Assembly (NCBI GenBank): GCA_003290165.1
Contig: QNQO01001156.1
Location: 62,001 to 126,000, forward strand
Reading direction: 5' to 3'
Length of the DNA stretch: 64,000 nt
Source of the DNA: Berberis thunbergii
Lineage: Eukaryota > Streptophyta > Magnoliopsida > Ranunculales > Berberidaceae
The position numbers were made by a program, and so were the translations under genes. Numbering within the stretch: the stretch's first letter is position 1; each line of letters starts with the position of its first letter. The notes beneath the pieces were generated by a model. The model did no database searches, was not told where the DNA came from, and saw only the letters and a list, made by a program, of their open reading frames with translations. Below, one piece after another: positions 20,106 through 32,138 of this stretch.

Positions 20106-21035
20106 AGGAAAAAAAATTATTAGTAGATGATGAAATAAAAAGTGGGGAAGTCAACTTACTATCAATTTGTGCCAAATACTCCAAGGCCACCGTGGTCTCA
20201 TTGATTGCCTCCTTCATGCCATAAATCGAAAGTTTACTAGTGTCATGAGGGACTTCACTGCTCTCATAGCTGATGACCGTAGTGATGGTGGTCTCAAGTT
20301 CATCATTGTTCATAATGTCTAAGAATTCTTAGGCCAAAATGTCAATCACGTCAAGAGAGAAACAAAAATTATCAACAGAATACCTCATGGCTTCAAAAAT
20401 GTTGAAGCCAATCACATCACCGTCAAACTCCATGGTCAATTTTTTTATGCCCACACCAATTCTTGTCGGTGCCTTTTTCATTAAGGGCACGACCTAAAAT
20501 AAGCAGCATAGGTATTGAAAATGTCAAATCATCCATCTCGAAAACATAGAAATCCGCCGGAAATATCAAATGGTTAACCTGCATCAAAACATCTTCTGAC
20601 AAACCTCAAGGATATGCATTAGAACGATCGGCTAATTGAATAATAACAACATCATTTTTAAGCTCAACGAGATTCATGGAGCGATAAACAGAATATGACA
20701 TAACACTAATAGAAGCACCTCTGTATAACATCGAATGCTCAATTATGGTTTTACCGATTACACAAGGGATAGTGAAACTGCTAGAATCCTTACATCTGAG
20801 CCGCAATTTCCTCCAAATAACTACAAAATTTTCATTCACCCTTACCATTTTTTCATCTGGAAGTCAGTTTTTTGTGGTGCAAAACTCCATAAAAAAAATT
20901 GCATACTTAGGCACTTGCTTAATAGCATCAAGAAGCTGAATGTTAATCTGAACTTTTTACAGAAGGTTTCCAAGATTTCCTTCTCCTATTCAAAAAGACA
21001 AAAAATGATCAACAGGAAACGGATTTGAAACACTC
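20106..21035 (-). pseudogene. gypsy aspartic protease and connection
   Basis: The minus strand gives SSFTIPCVIGKTIIEHSMLY, then RGASISVMSYSVYRSMNLVE and LKNDVVIIQLADRSNAYP, the plant gypsy protease. In the family the active-site triplet is D-L/S-GAS; here the Asp position reads Tyr-Arg (YRGAS), so the catalytic residue is lost. Upstream, KEILETFCKKVQINIQLLDA (with frame breaks) matches the usual gag-PR spacer, and downstream LTMEFDGDVIGFNIFEAMRY precedes the pre-RT region. Confidence 0.8.
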
Positions 21036-22625
21036 ACATTGTTACTTTGGGGGTTTTTGTGACTCTATGGTGGGGGAAGAACTGCTCAAATTTGGCTTTG
21101 GTTCGCTCATCTCAGCTCATGTTGTATCCTCATCCTCAATTTGCCTACCACTACTTAGTGTAATGGTTTTTGCACTTTCAAACCTTTTTTTCGGATTTTG
21201 AATGGTAGAACTAGGAAGTTTGCATTGCTCATGAATTTGTCCCATAAACTCAGTTATCTATCCCATTTGTAGCTTCAAATCAGCTATGTCCTTTGCTTCG
21301 TTTTGCTAAACCTGAAGCAAAGTAGCATGGGAACTAGTTAATTGTTGAAGAATCTAATCATAATTAAGGGACATACATGAACCTTGCTGAGGTGGTTTTT
21401 GCAGCCTCTGGAAGAAACCAGGAGGTGACCTAGTATAGGCTTATTGCTAAAACTATTCAAAATTCTTCCATCAAAGCTGAGATGATTTTTCCAACCTTCA
21501 TTATAAGTGTTAGAAAATTGTTATTCTTATAGTTATTCTACTCCTAAAACCCCACAACATTGACGCTTTCCAAACCGTCATTCTCAATCAACTAAGGACA
21601 TTGATTAGATGCATGTCCTGACATGATGCACACGCTACTAACTTGTGAAACTCCTTGCACTTTTGACTTTCCCATAGCCTGAGACACAAGTGAGTAAGGT
21701 TAGCAATTTGAGCTTCCAAATTAGAAGTTGTACTTACTTCATGGACTTGGCGTGAAGGCTCTCCAATTCCTTCATATTGTTGGGCGTTCCAGGCTCGATT
21801 TGCAGTTAAGGTTTTCTCTGTTGTTGAGTTTTATCAACTAAAGTTCATGCTGCTGTTGGATATAACATCTCTCATTTAAGAGAAAACAACCCTTAATAGA
21901 AGTACTGAATTAGGAGTTTCTCCCTCATCTTGTGTTGTAGACATAATGCCATGAGAGTTTTCAAATGCTCATAATATGGTGGATATGATTCTCTTGGACT
22001 GTTGAATACTACTTATTTTCTTCCTCAACAAGATGATTCTTGAAGTTGAGAAGAATTTATCTAGAAACACCTTATTCATGTTATCCTAGGAGTATATCGT
22101 TCCTGATGGCAGTTCATAGAGCCAATCCTTAGCCTTGTCAGTAAGAAAAAAGGGAAAGGCTTGTAGCTTCAGGATGTTCTCATCCACATTCATTGGTGTC
22201 ATACTGGAGCATTCAACCTCAAATTTCTTTAGATACTTAGTTGGATCCTCCATAAAAAAAACTATAGTACTTCAAAAGATGGTGAAGTGCACTGGTTTTT
22301 AGCTCGAATGACTTTGTCTTACTCTAAGTAGTTGTCGAATACTAAATGCATATGGGTATATCATTGTCAAAGATGGATGCTGAAAGTTTCTTAATTGACA
22401 TGTTGTCTTTAATGTCGAGTTCTTCTGATTCAAATTCAGAGCTAGATGTTTGGGATTATTTTGTTTTTCTCTTTAATATCTTAAAAGTTCTCTCAGGCTC
22501 CGGATGGTACCCTAATAAGTTCTCACCAAATCTCTTATTATGCATGAACTAGAACCTGAGATTAAGACATAAAAGAAGAAATTAGTAAAAAATATATAAA
22601 ATAAAAAAGAAAACTGATGAAGTAA
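21036..22625 (-). pseudogene. gypsy gag remnant
   Basis: Minus-strand frames contain EEDPTKYLKKFEVECSSMTP, then ENILKLQAFPFFLTDKAKDW and LYELPSGTIYSWDNMNKVFL, the retrotransposon gag (capsid) core with its usual A..WL..LP..S...W..M...FL pattern. After this, frames break with several stops; a CIMSGHASNQCP remnant near 21610 is what is left of the gag zinc knuckle. No open frame longer than about 70 codons survives. Confidence 0.75.
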
Positions 22626-22641
22626 TTAGAAATTTTACTAA

Positions 22642-22659
22642 TCTCCGACATTGGGGGCA
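22642..22659 (-). other. decayed tRNA-Asp primer-binding site of gypsy A
   Basis: The minus strand reads TGCCCCCAATGTCGGAGA. Compared with the reverse complement of the plant tRNA-Asp(GUC) 3' end (TGGCGCCGTTGCCGGGG...), about 12 of 18 positions agree. It lies a few bases inside the LTR edge, as a primer site should. The better preserved site at 57975 supports the assignment. Confidence 0.5.
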
Positions 22660-22667
22660 AAAATTGA

Positions 22668-23835
22668 TGCACTATTTTATTAGCACGCAACTTAATACCC
22701 CAATTTTTAGTTGCAGTAAAGAATAAGTAGGGATCATTCTAGACCGTGGATTAAAGAGCTTGCTAACTAACACTACAGGTAATTAAAAGAAACTAACAAA
22801 CTAAATAAGAAAATGTTGGGGGTTGAATTTTCTAATTTTAAACTAAAAATAACTAATAAGATTACTATAAGACTAATAAAAACGTAAGGGAAGTATATGA
22901 TGAAAATATAGCTAAGGGTTATTTCTCCACACACCAAACATATGTTCATGAACTAAACTACAATAATTAATTTACTAACTCGTGAATAATAATGTTCAAG
23001 ATTGACCGTGACCGCACAACATCAACCTTATTATTTTCTTAAATTCGTTGGATTAAACTTAGCATCGTTTTCAAACAAATCTTTTCATGCTATCTAATTA
23101 GGAATCGCGAGTTAGATAAACAATTCAAGATCATTAAGTTCTATGGAAAATATGAACACTGACTAGGCAATTACAAATATGAGCAACATCTTGTTCTTAA
23201 ACTATGTTTTTACTTAACCTTACCAATGTTCCTTGGTTCTACTTGTGAATATATGATTACAACTATTAGGTGAAACTCTTCTATACTCTAGCACCAAATC
23301 CTAGCATGCTTGCTAACTTGGCCACTTTAATAAACATACAAAGATAAGTTCTCTATAAAAAAAAAGTTAAGTAAAACACATTCACTTATTAGCAAGGAAA
23401 AATTGAATGTAATTAATCCATAAACACATGTTTGGGGCTTCGAATTCACCCTTAGCTAAACTAGGTTTAGTTAGACATATTAATTATGGTTCAATAACAA
23501 TCCATAATTAAATATCAAGCTAAAAATAAAAAAAGATTTAAGAGATGGAAGATAAATGTTATTGTTACCTGCACGTGGTGGTGAGAATACTATTAGGTGC
23601 AAATAGCACAAGGGATGATGATACAAATCCTTCTCCTTCGATTTACGATTTTATGTGTGTGTTGTTGCTATGAGAGAAGTTTGCGCGAGAGATGAAGCAG
23701 GGCGAGAGACGTTCGATGTGTGGTGGTTATGGCTGGCATTTGGGAAGCTTCAATCTATGGTGAGAGAAAGGATGGAGAAATACATCAATAAAATTGCATA
23801 AATATGTTCTTATCACTATACTGCATGTACTACAC
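22668..23835 (-). repeat. 5' LTR of gypsy element A (right edge uncertain)
   Basis: The stretch begins TGCACTATTTTATTAGCACG, and its first ~70 bases (TTAATACC, GTTGCAGTAA, AGTAGGGATCATTCTAGACC) show the same layout as the LTR edge at 51282 and 57998 (ACCGCAAGTGCACGGT, AGTACGGGTCGATCCCAC). The remainder is AT-rich non-coding DNA. I cannot fix the outer end, because the partner LTR lies outside the window; LINE coding sequence starts at about 23840. Confidence 0.6.
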
Positions 23836-26330
23836 CAAGATTCAATTTCCTACTCAATTCATTTATTGGCTCAAAGAATGCATAACTACACCAAAGTTCT
23901 CCATGAACCTCAATGGCACCCCTAGAAGTTACATCAAAGTGACCTAAGGTACTAGACAAAGCTGGTCAATGTCTCCTTATCTCTTTGTAATGGTTATGGA
24001 AGTATTGGTTGTGTTACTTAAAAAGAAGGTTCAAGATAGTATTTATAAGCTGCAATAAAGATGCAGTGACCTATCCCACACGGGAGCTTTGCAGATGATC
24101 TCATTGCATTCTTTAATGGGGATGCTAATTCTGCAAAGGTACTACATGATGTTTTTAAGAGCTTAAGTCTTGCAACAAGCTAGAGGTCAATCACAACAAG
24201 AATACCTTGCATCAAGCTAGAGGACAACTCAAGTACCTAGGGTTCCCATTAATTTCTTCCATGTTATCACATCACCACTGCATGTCACTTATTGAGAAGA
24301 TCAGGAAGAAAGTGAATTTTTGGAAGAACGGGTCCCTATCATATGCAGGTAGAGCAGTATTAATCAAGGTAGTTCTTAGCTGCACTCGCAAGTATATTAG
24401 ACAGCTTATTATGTCCTACCCAAGCAAACCATCAAGATGATTAATGTTATTTCACGAGTTTGTTGTGGTACGGTGAAGTTTTTCCTTAAAAAAAAGTTAC
24501 GGTGTGATAAAAAAAAACATGTCACCTTCACCCAGTCCAGGAGAATGGTCTAGGCATCAGGAACATAGAGATCAACAATGAGGCAGCATGCATGAGACAC
24601 ATATGTGACACATTACTTCAAACAAGGACTCCTTATGGGTTAGATGGGTGAAGAAACATTTAATAAAATAAGAGACTTCTAGTAGATGAATGAATCACAG
24701 GAAGCATCATGGTGCTGCTGGAGAAGGATACTCGAGTGAAAAAAAGGCCTTCAGTTTAGTACTACATTTGATTGAAAATGGTGAGAAGACCATGTTTTGG
24801 AAGGATCTCTAGCATCGACTTGGTATTCTTATAAACAATTTCCTCAAGAACTATTGCATGATTCAACTCTCCATAAAAGATGCAAAGTGAGTGAATTGTT
24901 GTGGAATGGTACCCAGGAAGTTCCACAACATATTGAAACCTCTATATCAAAGATCACAAGCTCTTTACAAGGTGCTGAAGTAGACAGCCACTAGGAAGAT
25001 GAAGTTGTATGGGATATTGGCCCTGATGGAAACTATAGTATGAAACACACATATGAAGCTTTAAGATAGAGCTCGGTTGGTTCCTTGGGTAGGGTTGATA
25101 TGGTTCAAAGGGAATGTTCCTTTACATAGTTTTATTGCTTGGCTAGTTGCAAACTCGTCTTAAAAACTATGTCAAAAATGAAGGGGGAAAACAGGGAATG
25201 AAGTATGCTTGTTATGCTAGACTGATACTGAAATTGAAAGTCACCTCTTCTTCATTTGTGTCTACTCACAATTTGTATGGTTATACATTTTGCTTTATTT
25301 GAACTCCAAAAGGCAAAGTGTAAGCGTGGGAACAGGAACTTGATTGGTGCATTCAAGCATTTGGTGGTATTAACCCTAGCTTCATGTTGAAAAAGATTGC
25401 ATTTGTTACTACCATTTACCACCTGTGGGTTGGAAGAAATTTTTTTAAGAAAAAATGTCTCCTTGTAAAGAATGACATATATCTATCTCCCTTGTACATC
25501 AAATTTATGAAAAGATGAGGATCAAGATGGTTGGCTGGTTGGTTTAGAACTGAAAGTAGAAGACAGTACAAGCAACAAGAATACTTTTAGTAGATGGAGA
25601 CTAATTTAGAATATGTGCACAAACACCGAATTAAATGCGTATGGACTAAACCTACTCAAGGCTGGCACAAGAAGAATTCAGATGGGTCATTCCTAGGTGT
25701 GTGAGGGGGATATGGAGCTATCATCAAAGATGAGAATGAGGAAGCAGTGGTAGCATGCTCAGGTTCAACTACAGGTCACTCAGTGATCAATCATGAGTTG
25801 CAAGGAATTCTAGCAGGCCCACTACATCTAGCAATGATGCATCTTATCGCGAAGTTGGTAATTAACACAGATTAAAAAACTAGGACACAAGAAGCATGGA
25901 TATAGAGATGAAAAGATTGTTCCAAACAAGATCAGGAATATTTTTTGCATTCCAAATATTCTGCCACCCCACTTTCAAGCACGCTCATTAACCATTCCAA
26001 AGCTCATTGGCCTCGGCTGTAAAACATTCCCTATTAGTAAATTTGGTCTAGTGGGCCTCCTAATCAACAAGGATATACCATCGGATCGGAGACAATAGTA
26101 GCACGGATTAAAATGCAAATTACTTAATTGGAAGACCACATAATAGAGTACCATTTCGGATAAACAAACTAGGATGCAAACCACTTAGTTGGACTATACC
26201 CTAGTGCTAAATATGTACAAATTATTCCCAGTTCATTAACGAAGGGCCTTAAGAAAATTGTTTATAAAGATAATATAGGCAATGTATCAAACAATGTAAC
26301 TTCTTCATTTTATTTAAAGGTATAGGAAAT
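23836..26330 (+). mobile_element. L1-type LINE remnant (RT C-terminus and RNase H)
   Basis: Plus-strand frames with many stops give TQFIYWLKECITTPKFSMNL and NGTPRSYIKVT, then SPYLFVMVMEVLVVLLKKKV (RT palm flank), CFADDLIAFF-like FADDLIAFFNGDANSAKVLH at 24080-24150 (the F/Y-ADD catalytic box), YLGFPLISSMLSHHHCMSLI and KIRKKVNFWKNGSLSYAGRA at 24227-24350, GLGIRNIEINNEAAC at 24550, and an RNase H domain at 25650-25870 (WHKKNSDGSFLG, GGYGAIIKDENEEAVVACSG, STTGHSVINHELQGILAG). A tail with NHLVGLYPSAKYVQIIPSSL lies near 26180. This is a plant L1 with C-terminal RNase H. The 5' part, including the endonuclease, is missing, probably lost beyond the gypsy insertion. Confidence 0.8.
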
Positions 26331-26657
26331 TATTTCAAAGATTATAACCCTTGCTCAATTTCAAAAAAGGGGGAAAAAGATATAAAGGACAATGTTGAAA
26401 ATGTGCTTGCAAATTATGCCAAAATAGTGTAAAATTGTACGATAAAATTATAAATCGTATATCAAGTTATTGAGATTAGGTCTATGCTTTGTAAAGATCG
26501 TTTCAATGATATCTAACTCATGAGGACCATTGTCAAAGGACAAGAAGATTGAAGTCAATTCATTAAGACAAGTCAAAGGTATGAAGACCAAATGCAAGTT
26601 AAAAATAGTTTATGGATGGCCAAAATTCAAATGAAGTGTGAAAAGCTATTTTTTTTT

Positions 26658-26678
26658 GGGGGGCGGGGGGGGGGGGGG
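26658..26678. repeat. G-rich run inside the LTR
   Basis: A T run passes directly into 21 bases of G broken by a single C. It is length-unstable and may be misassembled; a G-quadruplex is possible. Confidence 0.85.
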
Positions 26679-26980
26679 AATGGGTAGAACCCAATTTTCA
26701 AAGTTTGAATTTGAGTTTCCTCACATTTGAGAATGGATAATCTCTTGAGTATTCTCCCTTGAGATATACCCATATGCCAAAAGGTGATGTCCATGTCAAG
26801 TCAAATTACATGTGACAAGGGATAAGCTTTTGTTATAAAAAAAAACATTTGAGGCATGAAAAATTGACTTTACCCCTTGATAAGTCATTTTTAGTAGATA
26901 ACTCTTCTGATAAAACAGAAGTTGTTTTAAAAAGTAGATTTTGGAAATAGTGAAGTGACTTCACTAGACAAAACAAGTTC

Positions 26981-26988
26981 TATAAATA
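26981..26988 (+). promoter_or_regulatory. TATA box of the Sirevirus-like LTR
   Basis: TATAAATA lies in the LTR within AAGTTCTATAAATAAGAACTG, followed by a CT-rich stretch (ATCTCTCATATCTCTCTAA) about 30-50 bases downstream, where an R-region start would be expected. Position about 590 bases into the LTR is plausible for a U3 of this size. The assignment rests on motif and position only. Confidence 0.5.
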
Positions 26989-28205
26989 AGAACTGAGATC
27001 TATCTCTTTGGATCATCTCTCATATCTCTCTAATTAAGAAAACAAATCAATCATCCTTCTATGCCTTATTTGGCCTTCCTTTTGAGATATCCATTTCCCC
27101 ATCCAAAACCCATATCCCTTGTGAGAGATCTATGGTGTTTTAGGAATAAATTATTCATCTCTTCATGCTATTTAGTTATCTAAAAGAGAAGACAGAAACG
27201 AAGTGAGGAAGACGAGTTCAAGGTAGTTTTATATTGGTATATGCCTCATTTAGAAAGTTGTTAAGCCTTCAACCACTTCATCTCATCTTTGACTGAAGCT
27301 TCTATCTTTCATTGAGTAAATGAATGAATGTAAAAGAGTTTCTAAGCCTCGCTATTCGACAAACTAGTGTCACTAGAAAAAGAAACCTTTTGAATATTAG
27401 TGTTGCCTAGACTCACCTTAACCTCATGTGGGTTTTCGAATCCATGGAGTGGATTCTTATGGGTAAGTGTCACGGGTGATCCCAAGCAAGTGGTAAGACT
27501 TGGTTGTATTGCATTCCATATGGTGTGATCTTTGGCCATTCGATAGGTCTCGCGGATCACGAACATAAGAACAAGTTGTATATCTGAAATCCCTAGCACA
27601 CGTTTCTAAGACTTGGTTGTGGTGTATCCCATGTGACCGCCAAGGTGTTTGTAAGATTTGTGAAGCAAAACACTTGGTTCGTGTAGGCAAGTCTCATAGG
27701 AGCGCAATGATTAGACCTTGCGAGGTTGTGGAACATTGATTGAGCTGAAATTCTCTTTTGATCAAGAAATAAACACTTGAGGCTTGCGAGCCCTTTTCAT
27801 TAAGGAAGTAACTGGTTCAAGTCAATCAAACTCCCACTTAGGTAAACCTTGTTATATTGATGTTCTTTTTTCTAGTTTTCTTTCTTTTCCCTATGACTCT
27901 ATTTATGTTTTATTGCATGCTTAGTTAAGTTGTCGTTACATTGTTATATCGCTTCTACGTTCAACTTGCTTACTTAGGATTATTCTGGGGGATTTACAAA
28001 AGGTTTTCTATTGGGTGTTCACTTTATGGTGAATCAATTAAACTTGTTAACTTTGTCGTTTTGACTTAGCTCAAGTCATACCATAAGCCTCAATAAGTTT
28101 ATGTGAAGAACTTCGAATTTCAAAAAAATTGATTTTTGAAAATGAATATTCACCCCTCTAGTCGATATTAGTCTAGTGCCAATGCACTCGTTGTGAGTAT
28201 TTTCA

Positions 28206-28529
28206 TACACCTCAGACTTTCAAACATTAAGTCCTAGCCATTGGATGAAACAAATCACAACTGTGAAATAATTTATATTAAAACTTATCTTGGTGCTTTA
28301 AGTTCTATGTAATTTGTTATATAGACTAGTGTATATATATACACACCGCCCAATAAATATTTTTGAACTATGGTCTCATCTTTACTTTGGCCTCCATTTG
28401 GTTTATAAAAAATGTCAATGTGGTCAAAATTTAACAAAATAACATCTAAAAAAAATTGTCTTGTCAACCACACAAACCAGTGCATGAGGTCTTAACGATC
28501 AACATTCCCTTACTTTAAACAACATGTAG
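28206..28529. other. spacer between LTR and satellite-like array
   Basis: AT-rich, with a short TATATATATACACAC stretch at about 28328. No open frame or repeat shared with the flanking units could be seen. Confidence 0.4.
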
Positions 28530-29742
28530 TAGACACATAAGATTAACGCGGTCATAAATGCATTGAGGCATCCATATGGATTAAAAGAAAATAATTCATA
28601 AAAGATGAGTCTGAAAAGCATAAATAAGGAAGTATACTCCATACGCTAGTTTTTTTTTGTACGACATTTTTTTAACTTAACGCACATTGAGGGACTTAAG
28701 CAAAGTTAATAAATTAGTTTTTGATTTGGAAACTTAATAAACAAAAGTGTTTTTTAAACACTACTTTTAACGTAACACTAAATAGCCACGCACATACTAC
28801 AGAAGAGAACTTTGGTTGACGAACAAATGGAAGGGAAACTAAAAGATGGTGAATAATTGTGAAACTAGATGAGGACCGGAGAAGATTTTTGTTTTACGTT
28901 AATGTTCACTATGACAACTAGTTTGGCATTTTTAAGTAGTCCCATTTGTCGTCAAAGTGTGTAGTATATTTATAATATGCAAAAAAAAAAAACCAATGTT
29001 TACTTCATCACCAAATGGAAGAATACTGTGTAGTGATTTATGTAGATGGAAATAATGGTTTTGGGTGTTGCATGAAGAGAAATCTAAAATATCAAAAGAA
29101 AAAGGTTGGTTGTGGGTATTGAGATTATTATGTAGAAAGAAAATACAAATGTAACTGGCATTGTTGTGGGAAGACAACTAACAAAGCAATGGGAGAACAA
29201 GGTGATTTATGGTATTGTTGTGCAAAGATTTGGAAGAGGGATGGGAAGGCACGGGGAAGTGTGATTTCATAAACAAATACAATCTGAAGCGTAGATACGT
29301 GGTAGCGCCATTTGAGGAATATAAGGCAGAGGATGGTTGATGATAGATGTAGTGGTTTGAAATGGCCATGTGGAGAAGGATGCATGAGTAGTGACTATAG
29401 TAGAGAATGAGGATAATGGTGGGTGGCGAGATGTGAGAAAAAGAAAAGTTAAGGGAGAACAACAAGATGTGCAGTGGCATCCATAATATATGGCATAACA
29501 AACGAGGGCTAAAATACAAATAACCCTTTTACTACCTTGCACACATTCCATACAAGAGACGTTTAAAATTATGGTATTTGGGTGTGAGTGGGAAATTTTC
29601 TTCCAAAATGCTTGTTAGACTATATTTAGGGTAAACTTCAACGACCATAATGATCTTCTACAAAAAAATGGGATCCCAAATCCAAACAGCCCTTGAAATA
29701 ATCCACTATATTTATTAAGAATATCGACAAGCAACAATGAGG
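28530..29742. repeat. first (partial) unit of the ~1.9-kb tandem array
   Basis: Starts within CATAAGATTAACGCGGTCAT and follows the unit described for 39422-50025: GAGGCATCCATATGGATTAA at about 28564, GTGTAGTATATTTATAATAT at about 28960, TTCCATACAAGAGACGTTTA at about 29547, and GACAAGCAACAATGAGG at 29726-29742. There a CACTA element is inserted. The unit resumes with AGGATATACC at 39422. Confidence 0.85.
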
Positions 29743-30190
29743 CACTACACCAAAAACCCCCTTTAGCAACGGTTCTGTACCGTGGGCGTAACACATTGCC
29801 ACGGCTAAGAGCCGTTGGCTACAGAGGCGTCGCGAAATTTGTTGCAACGGCTATAAACCGTTGCTAAAATGTTTAGCAACGGTTTTATGTTTGAGTAGGG
29901 GTGGTGATTTTCAGCATTTAGCCACGGTTTTAAACCGTTGCAAGGAGAATAGCAACGGTTTTTAGCCGTGGCAAAAATAGCCACGGTTTTAAGCCGTGAC
30001 AAGGTGTAGATATTAGCAACGGTTTTAAACCGTGGCTAAAAAGGTAGCAACGGTTTTTAGCCGTGGCTAACCCTGGCCACGGTTTTAAGTCGTGACAAGA
30101 TGTAGCTATTAGCAACGGTTTTAAACCGTGGCAAACGTGATAGCAACGGCTTTGAGCCGTGGCAATAGTTAGCCACGGTTTAAAACCATG
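29743..30190 (-). repeat. third CACTA 3' terminus, subterminal repeats
   Basis: After the TIR come about fourteen units of TAGCAACGGTTTTAAACCGTGGC type, mixing CCACGG and CAACGG half-sites around TTTTAA, spaced about 25-35 bases. A poly-T/A-rich stretch (30186-30250, with a run of 20 or more T) closes the terminal region. Confidence 0.88.
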
Positions 30191-30506
30191 GCAAATTTTA
30201 TTTTTATTTTTTTTAATTTTTTTTTTAATTTTTTTTTTTTTTTTTTTTTTTGCTATCAAATGACTTTGAGTCATTGAGTCAAAATCTATCAAATAATGGA
30301 GGCAAAGTAATGTAATTAATAAGAAAATGTATTACATTGAGTCAAAATCTATCAAATAATATCTCAAATACAAATTTCTAGGAGGCATATCTAGGAGCAT
30401 ATCTAAGCTTGTTTCATCCAAATTTCTTCTACTATTTGAATCTTGACTTTTCCTTGTTAAACTTTGTTGATTGTTCATGTGAGTACCACTATAGTTCTTC
30501 ATATGG

Positions 30507-30851
30507 TCAATGAGAGTCTTTAAGCATATCTAGGAGGCATTTCATATTTAAATCCTCCTTAGCGTCCCTATCATCAGCAACCTCATCCAATTTTTCGAGA
30601 AAACATTTCCTATCTTGGATATCAAGTGGATGATCCTTCTCACCCTGCACCAGTTTAAAGAAAAATTCATAAGATCTTCTGAATATGAGAAAGTGTTCTC
30701 GTTTAGGTAAACTCAATGCAGTCATCAAATTTGCGAAAATCTTACATCCTGAAAGTTTGGCCAGATTTTCCCAGGTTCCACCAAATCCATATTTTTGTTG
30801 TTGGCTAATGTCCTGTACCTGTTCATAGCCAATAGTCAATGACGAGGTCAA
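30507..30851 (-). pseudogene. unrecognised captured exon(s)
   Basis: A minus-strand frame of normal protein composition encodes YGFGGTWENLAKLSGCKIFA, then NLMTALSLPKREHFLIFRRS, YEFFFKLVQGEKDHPLDIQD and RKCFLEKLDEVADDRDAKED, ending MLKDSH. The stretch CTGGTGCAG at about 30648 could be a splice acceptor, dividing it in two. Helical, charged and without low complexity, it looks like real host coding sequence downstream of the TAF6 fragment on the same strand. I cannot name the family. Confidence 0.45.
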
Positions 30852-31384
30852 TTTCCCCTCTTTATAAAAGAAATTAAACTTCTAAATATATTTTTGGAAA
30901 GGAGTGACATCCACATGATCGGAGCAATATAGAGAAAGGAAACAAGATGCTATTACTTGCTTCTTCGTTCTCAGGCTACTTCTCATAAAAAAACGGAACA
31001 AAACAACTCTAATGCAATTCTTTGATTCTAACTTTTTTTGTTCATTCATTTAGCAGTTGCAACTAAAACAAGGAATCAAAAGATAGAACACCACTAGAAT
31101 ACTTTCAGACCAAGTGGCTCCAATATGGCATGACTGAGATGAGTATTGACAGTTTGACACTAATTTCACACTCACCTAATAAGATTATATATTCAAGCAA
31201 TGCCTTAACCAATTTTCTCTGTAATGTTTAGTTTCTTACTATGATGGGGTTCTTGGATTAATTTGAAATACATGCATGTGATGTTGAAAATGTTAGTGTT
31301 AAAAAATGACAATGTAAAAGGTTGTCTCAAACTCTTTATACGAGTAATTTCTGCATAAGGTGAAACTGGAGCTAAGAGACAGAC

Positions 31385-32138
31385 CTTCAACTGGAGCATT
31401 TTCTGGAATGGCTGGTTGTACACCTTCAATAGCAAGCCAATGAGCTACAACTGATGTATCTAGAGGGGCTTTCGGCAGGGGAGCTTCGATCACCTACACA
31501 ATCGAATACTGTGTGGGATAGAACGAATCTGAAAATAGTTACAAATAATAATCTGGAGTTAACAAGACAATTGATTCTTACATCTTTAAATTCGACATCC
31601 TTGTTGTCAATGTAGAATAAATCCTTGTGACCTATAGCTCTTTTGAAGCGCAAAGGATCTCCAGTAGCAAAGCCATAAATTGGCTGAAGTAACAAGAGTT
31701 GACATACATAAGCAAATGGAAATCCTGTAATAAAATTTATATAAATTTACTTTGAGAAAAGAAAACGAATACTTCCCAAATAAAAAACACCATACACATG
31801 CAGAACCATTGAAATGAAGTACATTGGAACCCTTAAACATCAACAAATACCTTTCCCCAAGGCAGAAAAGCAAATAAACAAAAACCATTAGAACTTCAGT
31901 GGGAAAGGCAAAATTAAACATTTGCAGTTTCTGGATGCGAACGTGTACGTTCTCCAGATAACAAACAAACAAAAACAGACCTAAGAATAGCAAACAGGCA
32001 GGTAAAAACACTCAATTCTTTAAGTATTTTATCATTTTAGTAGTTATATACCTCCACATTGCGTAATTTAAGTGCACTATCCACATCATCTGTTGTCAAA
32101 ATAGTTCGCTTTGAGTGTCGCATGCACTTGATTGCCTC
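31385..32138 (-). pseudogene. TAF6: captured TAF6 exons (TFIID subunit)
   Basis: TAF6 is a histone-fold subunit of TFIID. Three consecutive exons with consensus splice sites are present: 32052-32138 encodes EAIKCMRHSKRTILTTDDVD and SALKLRNVE (histone-fold end); 31582-31683 encodes PIYGFATGDPLRFKRAIGHK and DLFYIDNKDVEFKD; 31385-31493 encodes [20 protein letters not shown] and [17 protein letters not shown]. This is exactly the native order and joins in frame to ...NVE-PIYGFA...[14 protein letters not shown].... No stop occurs in the three exons. The start of the histone fold and the C-terminal HEAT region are absent. Confidence 0.9.

Larger units (their letters stand above)
19187..23835 (-). 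mobile_element. Ty3/gypsy element A, 5' half (decayed)
   Basis: Continuation of the element at 1-2154. On the minus strand it holds the 5' LTR (right), a decayed tRNA-Asp primer site, gag, aspartic protease and the first half of reverse transcriptase, in the canonical order LTR-PBS-gag-PR-RT. The right edge is uncertain; LINE sequence is recognisable from about 23840. All frames carry several stops and frameshifts. Confidence 0.85.
26362..28205 (+). repeat. polypurine tract and LTR of a Sirevirus-like copia element
   Basis: AAAAAAGGGGGAAAAAGA (26363-26380) is a typical copia/Sirevirus polypurine tract, followed shortly by TGTTGAAAATGTGC at 26393, the probable LTR start. Near the far end TATTCACCCCTCTAGTC at about 28147 matches the CCCCTCTAG motif near the 3' end of Sirevirus LTRs. 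The terminal ATTTTCATACA at 28198-28209 is a near inverse of TGTTGAAAAT. That makes an LTR of about 1.8 kb. No primer site follows, so this is a 3' LTR whose internal region has been lost. Open frames inside it are non-coding. Confidence 0.6.
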
